Positions 17,310 through 25,981 are shown, numbered from the stretch's first letter. The stretch: DNA of 64,000 nucleotides from Candidatus Fraserbacteria bacterium (GCA_029262795.1 JAJCYT010000036.1:1-64000), one strand, 5' to 3'. Translations and numbers: made by a program. The notes: a model not told the origin generated them from the letters alone.

Positions 17310-18995
17310 ATGAAGCGCCGTTTAATTATCATGTCGCTGTTATTTGGATTGATGTTTCTTGGCATCGCTGCCCGATTGGTGGCCATTCAGGTGGTCGAAA
17401 ACAATCGCTGGAGCACCTACGCCAAGCAGATTCAAGAAGACGAGTTTATTGAAGTCAGTCCGAGAGGGCGCATCTTTGACCGCAATGGTGTATTGCTGGC
17501 TCAGGATTTACCTGCCATGTCCATTGCTCTGGACAATTATCATATGAGTCAGCCGGAAGTGTTGCTCGATTTGTTGCAGCGTCATTTGAATCTGGATCGT
17601 CAAACGCTTTCAGAAAAGATTTACAAGGTAGGTTACTTTACCTGGATTGCGCGTCAGGTTGACTTGGATGTGGTTCAAGCGCTTCGGGCTGAAGCACGTG
17701 AACTGGGCGTGGTGGGGTTGATTTTTATCAATGAGCCACAACGCGTGTATCCACAACAGACATTGGCCTCAAACGTGATTGGATTTACAAACGTAGATCA
17801 TCATGGCCTGGAAGGGATTGAAAAATCTTATGACGACTGGCTCAGTGGCGAGGAAACCACCATCAAAGTGGTTCGAACTGCTAGTGGTATCGAGTTGGTG
17901 CGCCAGACTCAACAGGCGGGACAGCCAGGGGCAGATTTAATTCTGACGCTTGATGCCAGAATCCAGAAAATCGCTGAGGAAAAACTAGATGCAGGCCTAC
18001 GTCAGTTCAAAGCGAAAACCGGCTTTGTCGTCATCCTCAACCCTAAAACTGGCGAAGTGCTGGCGATGGCTCAGGATGGACGCTACGACTTAAACAATTA
18101 TCGCAATTCGACGCCAGCTTCTCGATTGAATCAGGCTGTGGCGCGGGCGTATGAACCTGGATCGCTATTCAAAGTATTTTCTGGTTTGGCAGCATTACAA
18201 AATGGTGTGGTGGGGATTAACGAAACGTTTGATGGTGATACCAAAGTTCGAGTTGGCAGTCACGCATTTGGCAACGCAGAAGACAATGTGAAGTTTGGTC
18301 AGGTCAATCTCAAAGGCATCATTCAAAACAGTGTTAATATCGGTATCATCCAAATTGCACAACGCATCGGTGATCGTCCTTTTTATCAGTATTTGACCAA
18401 TGTGGGATTTGGGCGTCCGACCCAGGTGGGACTTCCCGGTGAACTTCCAGGCACGGTGATTCCAGTGGAGGATTGGTCACCTCTTGAAATTGCTTCCGTG
18501 TCCATTGGGCAGGCCGTAACAGTGACAGGGATTCAACTGTCCTCTCGCTTGGCGGCAATGGGCAATGAGGGCCGCATCATGCAGCCGTATGTTGTGGGAG
18601 AGGTACGCGATCCTGAAGGCAATTCTTTGTTGACTCATTATCCAAAAAGTGTAGGGCGCATTGCCTCTTTGTTGAACACTCAGTTGATGCGTGAGATGAT
18701 GGAAGCTGTGGTCGAAGCCGGCTCAGGCATGGTGGCACAGCTTGATGGTTTCTCTGTCGCAGCCAAATCAGGCACGGCACAGAAGGTGATTTCTGGTGTG
18801 CCTGGGTATTCGCCCAACAAGTTTATTTCATCATTTGGCGGATTCTTTCCATCAAATGATCCGCAGTTTTTTATCCTGGTGGTGTTAGATGAAGTTGGCA
18901 TTTGGCCTGTGTGGGGCGGGCAAACGGCTGCTTCTATTTTCAAGGAGATTTCAGAGCGATTGATTGTCCTGAACAAGATGTATCCTCAACAATAA
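17310..18995 (+). CDS. ftsI: Penicillin-binding protein 2/3 (FtsI/SpoVD-like transpeptidase)
   Basis: This 561-residue class B PBP makes septal peptidoglycan cross-links. It has one N-terminal membrane anchor (residues 5-25) and the dimerisation domain with SPRGRIFDRNGVLLAQD. The transpeptidase has all three active-site motifs: SLFK in YEPGSLFKVFSGL, SVN in QNSVNIGIIQ and KSGT in VAAKSGTAQK. It has no C-terminal PASTA repeats. It forms a two-gene unit with ftsL. The usual mraW and mur genes are not adjacent, so the dcw cluster is split in this genome. Confidence 0.93.
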   Translation: MKRRLIIMSLLFGLMFLGIAARLVAIQVVENNRWSTYAKQIQEDEFIEVSPRGRIFDRNGVLLAQDLPAMSIALDNYHMSQPEVLLDLLQRHLNLDRQTLSEKIYKVGYFTWIARQVDLDVVQALRAEARELGVVGLIFINEPQRVYPQQTLASNVIGFTNVDHHGLEGIEKSYDDWLSGEETTIKVVRTASGIELVRQTQQAGQPGADLILTLDARIQKIAEEKLDAGLRQFKAKTGFVVILNPKTGEVLAMAQDGRYDLNNYRNSTPASRLNQAVARAYEPGSLFKVFSGLAALQNGVVGINETFDGDTKVRVGSHAFGNAEDNVKFGQVNLKGIIQNSVNIGIIQIAQRIGDRPFYQYLTNVGFGRPTQVGLPGELPGTVIPVEDWSPLEIASVSIGQAVTVTGIQLSSRLAAMGNEGRIMQPYVVGEVRDPEGNSLLTHYPKSVGRIASLLNTQLMREMMEAVVEAGSGMVAQLDGFSVAAKSGTAQKVISGVPGYSPNKFISSFGGFFPSNDPQFFILVVLDEVGIWPVWGGQTAASIFKEISERLIVLNKMYPQQ

Positions 18996-19068
18996 AAATG
19001 CTCAGTGTGAAAAACACCCGTCAAATCGATTAAAATAGAAACTTGTTTCGATGTTGAGGAGGCGAGTT

Positions 19069-19368
19069 GTGGAAATTTTAGCGCAAGCAAGAGGTTGGAT
19101 TTCATTTGTCGGTTGGTTGGGCATTATTGCGGGTGCACTGGGATTGCTCCAATTTCCAGAAGGCACTGTCATTGGCATTATAGGTATTATCTCCGGCAGT
19201 TTCCTGGTGCAAACTGCATCGGCTTTGAAGGCCGGACATGAAAAAGCGGAAAATGAAAATGATGTGGGTAAAAACCTCAAGAGATACTTTATTTTGCAGG
19301 GCATCCTGGCCATTGTTACTATCATTTTGAGCATTTTCGCTGCGATACAAATCATGTCCGGCGGATGA
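19069..19368 (+). CDS. Small membrane protein of unknown function
   Basis: This 99-residue protein starts at a GTG (19069) preceded by GAGGAGG; an in-frame ATG 18 bases earlier overlaps that Shine-Dalgarno and is less likely. Three hydrophobic stretches (ISFVGWLGIIAGALGLL, VIGIIGIISGSFLV and ILQGILAIVTIILSIFAAI) surround a charged segment (KAGHEKAENENDVGKNLKR). It resembles small proteins of the DUF5362 kind by layout only. It ends one base before the ThiZ-like ATPase gene, so it is probably cotranscribed with that transporter. Confidence 0.65.
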   Translation: MEILAQARGWISFVGWLGIIAGALGLLQFPEGTVIGIIGIISGSFLVQTASALKAGHEKAENENDVGKNLKRYFILQGILAIVTIILSIFAAIQIMSGG

Positions 19369-19369
19369 T

Positions 19370-20128
19370 ATGCACCTCAATGTCAAGGGTCTCTTTCATT
19401 GTTTTCCAAGTTTAACAGCTGCAATTGATGTTTTAGATGATGTTCAACTGGAAATTCAATCTGGAGAATTCGTCAGTGTGCTTGGTCCTAGTGGGTGTGG
19501 TAAATCGACGCTGCTGAATGTGATTTCCGGTTTGTTGACGCCAACCTCCGGACATCTTTTTATAGATGATGTTGAGGTGCCTCACGCACAATCCCAAGTG
19601 GCTTACATGCAACAAAAAGATTTGTTGTTGCCCTGGCGGCGGGCGTTACCCAATGCAATGCTGGGTGCACAATTGAATAAAGCAAACTTGATGGACGCGG
19701 AAACAGAAGCCAGAAAGTTGTTCGAACAATTCGATTTGGCTGGCTATGAACAACACTATCCATCGGAGTTGTCTGGCGGGATGCGTCAGCGGGTGGCATT
19801 GGTAAGAACGTTGTTGACCCATCGACCATTGTGGCTTTTGGACGAACCGTTTGGTGCGCTTGATGCGTTGACACGTATGCGCTTGCAGGATTGGATGTTG
19901 AAAGCGTGGGAAAATGTTCAACAATCGATTCTGATGGTCACACACGATTTGGATGAGGCCTTGGTGTTATCTGATCGAATTTATATTCTGACGCCGCGAC
20001 CTGCACACGTTCATGCTGTGATCAAGGTGTCATTGCCCCGTCCGCGAGATCGAATGAGTGTGGCTTTCACTGAAGTCAAAAAAGAACTGTGGGATGTGTT
20101 GAGTGAGGTGCTAAGCAAAAGTGATTAA
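19370..20128 (+). CDS. ABC transporter ATPase, ThiZ/TauB/SsuB-like
   Basis: A 252-residue ATPase with Walker A GPSGCGKST, Q-loop (VAYMQQKDLLLPWR), signature LSGGMRQRVALVRTLL, Walker B LWLLDEPFGALD and an H-loop (MVTHDLDEAL). The QKDLLLPWR form of the Q-loop is typical of the nitrate/taurine/pyrimidine importers. It energises the permease whose GTG start overlaps its end by 8 bases. The binding protein downstream points to a thiamine-precursor pyrimidine as substrate. Confidence 0.88.
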   Translation: MHLNVKGLFHCFPSLTAAIDVLDDVQLEIQSGEFVSVLGPSGCGKSTLLNVISGLLTPTSGHLFIDDVEVPHAQSQVAYMQQKDLLLPWRRALPNAMLGAQLNKANLMDAETEARKLFEQFDLAGYEQHYPSELSGGMRQRVALVRTLLTHRPLWLLDEPFGALDALTRMRLQDWMLKAWENVQQSILMVTHDLDEALVLSDRIYILTPRPAHVHAVIKVSLPRPRDRMSVAFTEVKKELWDVLSEVLSKSD

Positions 20129-20930
20129 CTTTTTTCGTCTTACTTGGCTTCCTGCATTGCTCCTCGTTTTATTGATTGTTGTGTGGGAACTGGCTGTTCG
20201 AGCTTGGGCGGCCCCTGATTTGATTCATAAAATTTATCCGTTACCAAGTGGTATTGCTGAGGCAATGTGGAGTAAATCTTTCCTGCTGTTACAAAACAGT
20301 TGGGTCACGCTTCAGGAAATTTTAATTGGGTTGAGCCTGGCACTGGTGCTTGGGTTCATCGTTGCGTTACTAATTTTTTATTCATCCACGCTGGAGCGTT
20401 TGCTTTATCCCATCATCATTCTTACTCAGAACGTGCCGGTGTTTGCCATTGCGCCATTGCTCGTGATTTGGATGGGGTTCAATATCTGGCCAAAGGTGGT
20501 TGTGGCAGCATTGATTGCATTTTTTCCGATGGTGGTCAACACGGTTGATGGACTTCGCTCGACAGAACCAGATCTGATTCAGTTGTTCAAAATTCTGGGC
20601 GCAGACCGCTGGCAACGATTGATTCATCTGCGGATTCCTGCAGCGCTGCCTTTGATATTTTCTGGTATCAAAATTGGCGTCACGCTCAGTGTGGTTGGTG
20701 CTGTCGTTGGAGAATGGGTGAGTTCCGAGGTTGGCATTGGCGGATTGGGTCGATTGATGATGACAGAAAAAAGATTGCTGCATGTGGACACCGTGTTTGC
20801 CGCAATTTTGTGGTTGGCCTTGTTAGGGTTGATGTTATTTATGGCTGTTTCTTTGTTGGAAAGATGGGCTCTACGCTGGAAACATGCCGCTGAAGCTCGG
20901 TATAATTTGGCCGAAGCCAAGGAGGCATGA
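20121..20930 (+). CDS. ABC transporter permease, ThiX/TauC/SsuC-like
   Basis: A 269-residue inner-membrane permease starting at GTG 20121. It has six hydrophobic segments and the coupling-loop motif DLIQLFKILGADRWQRLIHLRIPAALPLI. NVPVFAIAPLLVIWMG and GAVVGEWVSSEVGIGGLGRLM are both typical of this subfamily. It overlaps the ATPase gene by 8 bases and the binding-protein gene by 4 bases (ATGA), so the three are tightly coupled. Confidence 0.88.
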   Translation: MINFFRLTWLPALLLVLLIVVWELAVRAWAAPDLIHKIYPLPSGIAEAMWSKSFLLLQNSWVTLQEILIGLSLALVLGFIVALLIFYSSTLERLLYPIIILTQNVPVFAIAPLLVIWMGFNIWPKVVVAALIAFFPMVVNTVDGLRSTEPDLIQLFKILGADRWQRLIHLRIPAALPLIFSGIKIGVTLSVVGAVVGEWVSSEVGIGGLGRLMMTEKRLLHVDTVFAAILWLALLGLMLFMAVSLLERWALRWKHAAEARYNLAEAKEA

Positions 20931-21916
20931 ACATGCAGCGAGTGAAACTTGTAATGATGGTGGTCATATTGCTCCTCATCAGCACCATCGCTGGCACGGC
21001 ACAATCATCTGATCATTTTACTGTTGTGTTAGACTTTTTTGTAAACCCCAGCCAATGGCCCTTGTTTGTGGCTGAGGCACAGGGATTTTTTGCTGAAGTT
21101 GGATTGAATGTAGATATTCAGGAGCCTGCTGATCCCAGTGATCCGCCACAGTTGGCGGCTACAGGTAGTGTCGATTTGGCCTTAACCACTTCATTTGATT
21201 TGGTCATCCAGCGTGATCGTGGGTTAAACTTGACCGCCGTTGGCTCATTGATTCAATCGCCATTGGGCGGCCTTTTGTCTTTGCGCAGCAACGGCATCGA
21301 AACATTGGCCGACCTGCGTGGCAAAACGATTGGCTTCGCGCTTGAACCCGAAGAACCTGCCCTGTGGACCGCCATGATGCGCTCAGTCGGCGTTGAACCG
21401 GGTGAGTATGAATTGATCAACATCGGCTTTGATGGGATTCCATTGCTGTTGGCTGGACAAGTGGATGCCATTGCGGGTTTCCGTAATTTTGAACCTATCT
21501 TGCTTGAGTTGGGTGGTGCGGATGTGGTGTTCTTCCCGTTTGAAAATCATGGTATACCAAACAGTTGGCAATTGGTTTTTTCCACGAATTCCAGCACGAT
21601 TGAAACCAAAGGGGATGAAATTTCCCGCTTTCTTCAAGCGATACAAAAAGCCGTTGAATTTACACTCAACGATCCAAATGGCGCACTCAATGATTTCTTT
21701 GAGTTAAACCCAACCTTGGCTGCGGACGACCAGCGCGAACTTAATATTCGTTCTGCTTTGGCCACGCTATTGCTGTATCAGGGCGCGCCTTGTCACAACG
21801 ACACAGTCACCTGGACTGCACTTCAGGATTTTATTTTTGATCAAAATTTGATTGAGAATAAAGCTGAATTGTCTGATCTGTTTAATCTCAATTTCCTGCC
21901 GTCTATATGTAATTGA
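20927..21916 (+). CDS. ThiY/NMT1-like periplasmic binding protein
   Basis: This 329-residue protein has a signal peptide (about 1-25, ending GTAQS). The mature part matches the NMT1/THI5-like fold: VVLDFFVNPSQWPLFVAEAQ, then ADPSDPPQLAATGSVDLAL, LRGKTIGFALEPEE and GFRNFEPILLEL. The phrase ENHGIPNSWQLVFSTN corresponds to the EHGVP motif of ThiY, which binds formylaminopyrimidine or HMP. A pyrimidine thiamine precursor is therefore the best guess. Sulfonates or nitrate are alternatives in the wider family. No TPP riboswitch is visible upstream of the operon. Confidence 0.8.
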   Translation: MNMQRVKLVMMVVILLLISTIAGTAQSSDHFTVVLDFFVNPSQWPLFVAEAQGFFAEVGLNVDIQEPADPSDPPQLAATGSVDLALTTSFDLVIQRDRGLNLTAVGSLIQSPLGGLLSLRSNGIETLADLRGKTIGFALEPEEPALWTAMMRSVGVEPGEYELINIGFDGIPLLLAGQVDAIAGFRNFEPILLELGGADVVFFPFENHGIPNSWQLVFSTNSSTIETKGDEISRFLQAIQKAVEFTLNDPNGALNDFFELNPTLAADDQRELNIRSALATLLLYQGAPCHNDTVTWTALQDFIFDQNLIENKAELSDLFNLNFLPSICN

Positions 21917-21920
21917 TTTG

Positions 21921-21948
21921 TTGAAGGCGATCTCAGTATCGCCTTCAA
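21921..21948 (+). terminator. Hairpin after the ThiY-like gene
   Basis: A perfect 11-bp stem TTGAAGGCGAT / ATCGCCTTCAA with loop CTCAGT, 5 bases after the stop codon. No strong T run follows, so it may be a weak terminator or an mRNA 3' end stabiliser. Confidence 0.6.
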
Positions 21949-22033
21949 TGATACAGCATCACCACACTTTTTTAATTTTTAAGTGATATCAGCACATCTT
22001 TGCTTGGCGAGTTTTTTTGAAGTTGATTTAGCA

Positions 22034-22065
22034 TTGACTATGATATATATTTAGTCAATACTAAA
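22034..22065 (+). promoter_or_regulatory. Promoter and operator-like repeat before the YVTN gene
   Basis: TTGACT (22034-22039), 17 bp, AATACT (22057-22062). An inverted repeat TTTAGT-CAAT-ACTAAA (22050-22065) covers the -10. A second TATATTTAG element occurs at about 22068-22076. AGGAG lies just before the ATG at 22094. Confidence 0.5.
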
Positions 22066-22093
22066 AATATATTTAGCCAAATAGGAGAATCAA

Positions 22094-23089
22094 ATGAAAA
22101 ACCAATTCAAGCAAAGGGTCTTGTTTTTCGTCGGTTTTATGATGATGGTCTTTATCAGTATGGTTTCATCAGGGCAATTATTGATGAACACGATCTCAGT
22201 AGGGAATGCTCCAAAAGATTTGGCCATCACACCCGATGGTCAATTTGCCTATCTGGTAAATGTAGGGGATGACACGGTAAACGTGGTTGAAATTCAACAA
22301 AACGGTATTTTGACCAACAATATAGTTGCTATAATCGAAGTGGGAAGCCGCCCTCATGATGTCATCATCAGTGAAGACGGCAGCTTGGCTTTTGCGTCTA
22401 ATCGCGGTGAGGACACGGTGAGTGTGATTGATACCCAAACCCGACAGGTGATTCACACCATCACTTCGGGTGCAGGACCATACGGGGGTGTGGTGGCGCC
22501 TGGATCACAGTTCATCTATTTTGCCAATGCCACCGGCAACAGCGTGACAGTGATAGATACAGAAAGTTTTTTGATGGTGGCTGAAATTTCTGTGGGTACC
22601 AAACCCGAAGGATTGTCTATCACGCCGGATGGCACGCGCGCTTACGTGCATAACAGCGGTAGTGGCGATGTCAGCGTGATCGACCTTTCCACCAATACCG
22701 TGATTCATACTATTACGAACCAAGAAACAGGTGGCGAAGGATCGGAAGCATTACTCATTACTCCAGATGGTCAACGGGCATTTGTTCACTACGTCAAAAA
22801 CGATGTGATCGCTGTGATCGATTTGAATACAAATGAAGTTATCGAACAACTGAAGCTGGAAGGGGTGGGGCCTTATGGTGGCGCGATTGATGCTGAGCGA
22901 AACCTTCTTTACGTTAGTGGATTTACCAACAACTCTGTCCTTGCCCTTAATATGAACACGTTGGAAGTGATGAGTTCCGTTTCTTTGGGTGAAGGTCAGG
23001 GGCCGCAACATATGGCTTTAACGCCTGATGGTCGCTTGATGTATGTGGTCAACAATAGTGGCAATACTCTGTCTGCGCTCATCCGCTAA
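22094..23089 (+). CDS. YncE-like YVTN beta-propeller protein, exported
   Basis: A 331-residue protein with an N-terminal signal or anchor (FFVGFMMMVFISMVSSG) followed by seven YVTN-type blades of about 42 residues. The repeating pattern is ISVGNAPKDLAITPDGQFAYL ... VIDTQTRQVIHTI. Such propellers are found in the periplasm or on the surface and often partner metalloproteins or act as binding scaffolds; catalysis is not expected. Its stop overlaps the start of the cupredoxin gene (TAATG), so the two products are probably made together. Confidence 0.88.
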   Translation: MKNQFKQRVLFFVGFMMMVFISMVSSGQLLMNTISVGNAPKDLAITPDGQFAYLVNVGDDTVNVVEIQQNGILTNNIVAIIEVGSRPHDVIISEDGSLAFASNRGEDTVSVIDTQTRQVIHTITSGAGPYGGVVAPGSQFIYFANATGNSVTVIDTESFLMVAEISVGTKPEGLSITPDGTRAYVHNSGSGDVSVIDLSTNTVIHTITNQETGGEGSEALLITPDGQRAFVHYVKNDVIAVIDLNTNEVIEQLKLEGVGPYGGAIDAERNLLYVSGFTNNSVLALNMNTLEVMSSVSLGEGQGPQHMALTPDGRLMYVVNNSGNTLSALIR

Positions 23090-23628
23090 TGATCAAAGCA
23101 AACTCTCTTTTGAAACTGGCAAGCCGAGATAGATGGTCTCGGCGCGCTGTGTTACACACACTCGGCATGATGTTGGTTGGACCACTTATCTTTGGCGGAT
23201 GCTCTCAGCAAACATCAAAGGCGCATACTGTTGAGATGATCAGCGAAGATGGAGAGGAAATTTTCAAGCCTGATCGTTTGAATATTCAATCTGGTGACAC
23301 AGTGAGCTGGCTGTTGGAATCAGGGTTTCACTCAACAACAGCATACCATCCTGACAACTCAGGCCATCCTTTGAGAATCCCCACCCAGGCAACGCCCTGG
23401 GACTCTGGTTTGATTCGTAAGGATGGCGAACAATTTGAGGTCACTTTTGAGCGCGAAGGCGTTTACTGTTATTACTGTACGCCACATGAAGCGTTGGGAA
23501 TGATTGGTATGGTGGTGGTGGGAAATGCTCAATTGGATGAACCTGGCATCCTGCCGCCTCAAGATCATCTGGCAAAAGGGGCCAAAACAAAATTGACTGA
23601 ATTGATTGAGTGGGCAAAGCAACTTTGA
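23089..23628 (+). CDS. Cupredoxin (plastocyanin/halocyanin-like) lipoprotein
   Basis: This 179-residue blue-copper-type protein has an N-terminal SRRAVL twin-arginine-like motif and a lipobox FGGC (Cys near 41), so it may be Tat-exported and lipid-anchored. The cupredoxin domain (~50-145) has its first copper His in SGFHSTTAYH and the loop YYCTPHEALGM, which supplies Cys, His and Met, so a type 1 copper site looks complete. It would carry single electrons in the periplasm or on the cell surface. It overlaps the YVTN gene by one base. The C-terminal helix (about 150-179) is an extra feature. Confidence 0.85.
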   Translation: MIKANSLLKLASRDRWSRRAVLHTLGMMLVGPLIFGGCSQQTSKAHTVEMISEDGEEIFKPDRLNIQSGDTVSWLLESGFHSTTAYHPDNSGHPLRIPTQATPWDSGLIRKDGEQFEVTFEREGVYCYYCTPHEALGMIGMVVVGNAQLDEPGILPPQDHLAKGAKTKLTELIEWAKQL

Positions 23629-23732
23629 GGTTGACTTTAAAAAGTAAAGATATGCAAGGCCATTTTTCTTTTAGGTCATTTGCCATATTTGGATTTTCAA
23701 GGCATTAGCAAAAACAATGATCAGAACAGGTT

Positions 23733-23748
23733 TGTAAGCTGGCTTACA
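23733..23748. promoter_or_regulatory. Operator-like perfect palindrome
   Basis: TGTAAGC-TG-GCTTACA, 7-bp arms with a 2-bp centre, 74 bp before the 42-residue membrane protein ATG. This size and symmetry are typical of a dimeric repressor site. No regulator lies nearby. Confidence 0.4.
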
Positions 23749-23822
23749 CTGTTAGGGCGCTTACCGATTTTCTGAAAAATTACTGTTAAGCTTGAAGCAT
23801 CAGATTAGAAAAGGAGATCATA

Positions 23823-23951
23823 ATGACACCAATTTTGTTGACCTCCGTAGCTGTCTTAATCATTGGATTTGTGTTCGTTCGCGCTACATTTGCCTTTATG
23901 AAATTAGACAAAGTGCGCCATGATAGAAAATGTGAAGAATACCCTTGTTAA
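23823..23951 (+). CDS. Small single-pass membrane protein (42 residues)
   Basis: ATG at 23823 is preceded by AAAAGGAGATCATA, an excellent Shine-Dalgarno. The translation MTPILLTSVAVLIIGFVFVR continues to a basic, Cys-containing tail (KVRHDRKCEEYPC). It has one hydrophobic helix (3-19) and a cytoplasmic charged end with two Cys. I do not recognise it. It sits alone between the cupredoxin gene and NDH-2 and could be a small regulator or subunit of a membrane complex; that is conjecture. Confidence 0.6.
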   Translation: MTPILLTSVAVLIIGFVFVRATFAFMKLDKVRHDRKCEEYPC

Positions 23952-24003
23952 ATTTTAAGAACAGATTCATGTTTCTTTCTCCTTAACCCTCTTCCCAAAC
24001 CGC

Positions 24004-24050
24004 CTCCTGGTGGATCAATGTTTTGCAAATAAGTATTGGACCACCAGGAG
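24004..24050 (+). other. Strong leader hairpin before NDH-2
   Basis: Arms CTCCTGGTGG (24004-24013) and CCACCAGGAG (24041-24050) pair perfectly. After one A-A mismatch the stem continues for six more pairs (24015-24020 with 24034-24039, including a G-U). It ends 13 bases before the AGGAG of the downstream gene, and its own 3' arm contains an AGGAG. It could be an attenuator or a translational control element. Confidence 0.5.
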
Positions 24051-24074
24051 CGCCGGTCCTCACAGGAGCCTTTC

Positions 24075-25928
24075 ATGGAGACACACACTGACTTGCCCAA
24101 TCTCATTCGCAATGGTCACAAAAATATGGATGCTCAATCTACCGAACAAAAGTTGGGACGTCTGCAACAAATTTTCTGGCATAAAAACAAACACAAACCG
24201 CGAATTGTTATTTTGGGTGCCGGTTATGCCGGATTGACATGTGCTATTGGTCTGCAAAATTTGGAGGCTCAAGTCACGCTTGTCAACCAACATGATTATC
24301 ACTACCTGACCACATTGTTGCATGAACCCGCTGTTGGGCGACGTGATTTTAGTGAGGTAACCGTCGATTTGCCCAGCTTGCTTGAACACACAGCTATTGA
24401 ACTGAAATTGGCAAAAGTGACTGCGCTGGATCTGGAATCTCAAACAGTCTATCTCTCTGAAGCTGAGGGGGATGCTGCTTTAAATTATGATTTCCTGGTG
24501 ATTGGTTTGGGCAGCAAGCCAGAGTTTTATGCCATCCCTGGTTTGGAAGAAAATGCGCTCACTCTAAACAATTGGAATGAGGCCGTACGCCTTCACCTCC
24601 GTGTAGAAGAAACCTTGCTTCAATACAAGGAACACCCTGAGGAATCCTGGCGCACCAATATTGTGATTGGTGGTGCTGGTTTAACTGGTGTTGAACTGGC
24701 TGGTGAGTTGGCCGATGCCTATAGAAAACTTTCCAAAGATTACGGCATTCCACGCAAGGATTTAAAGGTGACTTTGGTGGATGGCTCATCGACTGTGTTG
24801 GCCAGTTGTCAAGCCTGTCAGGATCGTGTGATTCCACTGGCCACCGAAATTTTGGAAAATAAAGGCATTGAGCTTGTGCCTAATGTGCATGTGGCATCCA
24901 TCGAGCCGAATCGAGTGGTCTTGGATGATGGCAATGAAATTCAGGCGGGCTTGATCATCTGGACAGGCGGTGTGCGTGGCAACCCATTGATTGAGCAAAG
25001 TGGCTTGGAAATCAACCGGCAAAAACGCGCTGTGGTGAATGAATTTTTACAGGCAGAGGGACACCCAGAAGTATTTGTATTGGGTGACAGTGCTGCCGCG
25101 ACTACAGAAAATGGTGACCTGCTGCCACCGACGGCCCAGGTGGCCATTCATCAAGGGCCAGTTGCTGCAGAGAATTTCCATCGTGTATTGGAAGGGCTTC
25201 CCATGCTGACGAGCACACCCAAAATGATGGGCGTGGTGCTCAGTTTAGGTCATAAAGATGCACTGGCTGTGATTGAAAATAAATATCATTTTTCCGGTTG
25301 GATGGCCAGAACCATTAAAAATATGATTGGCTATCGCTACATTGCCAAGCTTGGGGGTTTCAAACTGGTTTGGGCCAAACTGAGACGACAGAACACAGCA
25401 ACGCCTGCCATTATTCCACCTCGTCATATTCCCAAACGGCCCTTGCTGCAACGGCTTGGTATAGCCACTTTTGCAGGCTTACTGGGAACAGCTGCTTTTA
25501 GCACATTGGGATCACTGGCCTCTTCCCTGGGCTGGCCGTTGAACACACCAGCCATGTTGAGTGAGTTTCTCAAAGCACCCTTGGCCGTGGGCTGGCTGGT
25601 GCATGGAACGATTGGCACACTGCTGGCTTGGATTTACGTTTTTGTGTTTGACAAGCGCTGGGGTGGTACATCTTTAATGAGGGGATTGTTCTACGGATTG
25701 ATTGCGTTTTTAACTGCACAGGTTTTGGTCATGCCGATGATGGGCAAAGGTTTTTTCTCAAGTGAAATGGGCGCCTTGGCGCCAGCAATGGTGATCGGCA
25801 GTTTCTTGGGACACTGGTTGTATGCGGCTTCTGCCAGTTGGATTTATGAGCGTGGGATTGCCATTGACTACGCTGATTTGCGTACCAAACTCAAACCGGA
25901 ATCAGATCCTCCTGTCGAATCCAACTGA
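24075..25928 (+). CDS. Type II NADH dehydrogenase with C-terminal membrane domain
   Basis: This 617-residue protein has an NDH-2 core at about 45-440. It contains FAD Rossmann GAGYAGLTCAIGL, NAD-binding IGGAGLTGVELAGELA, and FVLGDSAA with PPTAQVAIHQG near the quinone site. It would oxidise NADH and reduce quinone without pumping. Unlike normal NDH-2 (about 400-450 residues), it continues with four hydrophobic segments (about 465-600). This region contains VGWLVHGTIGTLLAWIYVFV and GSFLGHWLYAASASWIY, resembling DUF6789-type membrane domains. The start at 24075 (METHTDLPNL) is chosen because AGGAG lies 6 bases before it. The leader hairpin suggests regulated expression. Confidence 0.85.
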   Translation: METHTDLPNLIRNGHKNMDAQSTEQKLGRLQQIFWHKNKHKPRIVILGAGYAGLTCAIGLQNLEAQVTLVNQHDYHYLTTLLHEPAVGRRDFSEVTVDLPSLLEHTAIELKLAKVTALDLESQTVYLSEAEGDAALNYDFLVIGLGSKPEFYAIPGLEENALTLNNWNEAVRLHLRVEETLLQYKEHPEESWRTNIVIGGAGLTGVELAGELADAYRKLSKDYGIPRKDLKVTLVDGSSTVLASCQACQDRVIPLATEILENKGIELVPNVHVASIEPNRVVLDDGNEIQAGLIIWTGGVRGNPLIEQSGLEINRQKRAVVNEFLQAEGHPEVFVLGDSAAATTENGDLLPPTAQVAIHQGPVAAENFHRVLEGLPMLTSTPKMMGVVLSLGHKDALAVIENKYHFSGWMARTIKNMIGYRYIAKLGGFKLVWAKLRRQNTATPAIIPPRHIPKRPLLQRLGIATFAGLLGTAAFSTLGSLASSLGWPLNTPAMLSEFLKAPLAVGWLVHGTIGTLLAWIYVFVFDKRWGGTSLMRGLFYGLIAFLTAQVLVMPMMGKGFFSSEMGALAPAMVIGSFLGHWLYAASASWIYERGIAIDYADLRTKLKPESDPPVESN

Positions 25929-25981
25929 TCTTTTAATCAACAGAATTTTGCATAGAAATAAATTCGAATCATAGAACCTAC

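Noticed and set aside
18996..19068. Possible TPP riboswitch before the ThiZXY-like operon
   Set aside because: The gap is only 73 bases and lacks the conserved CTGAGA and ACCTGATC-type motifs.
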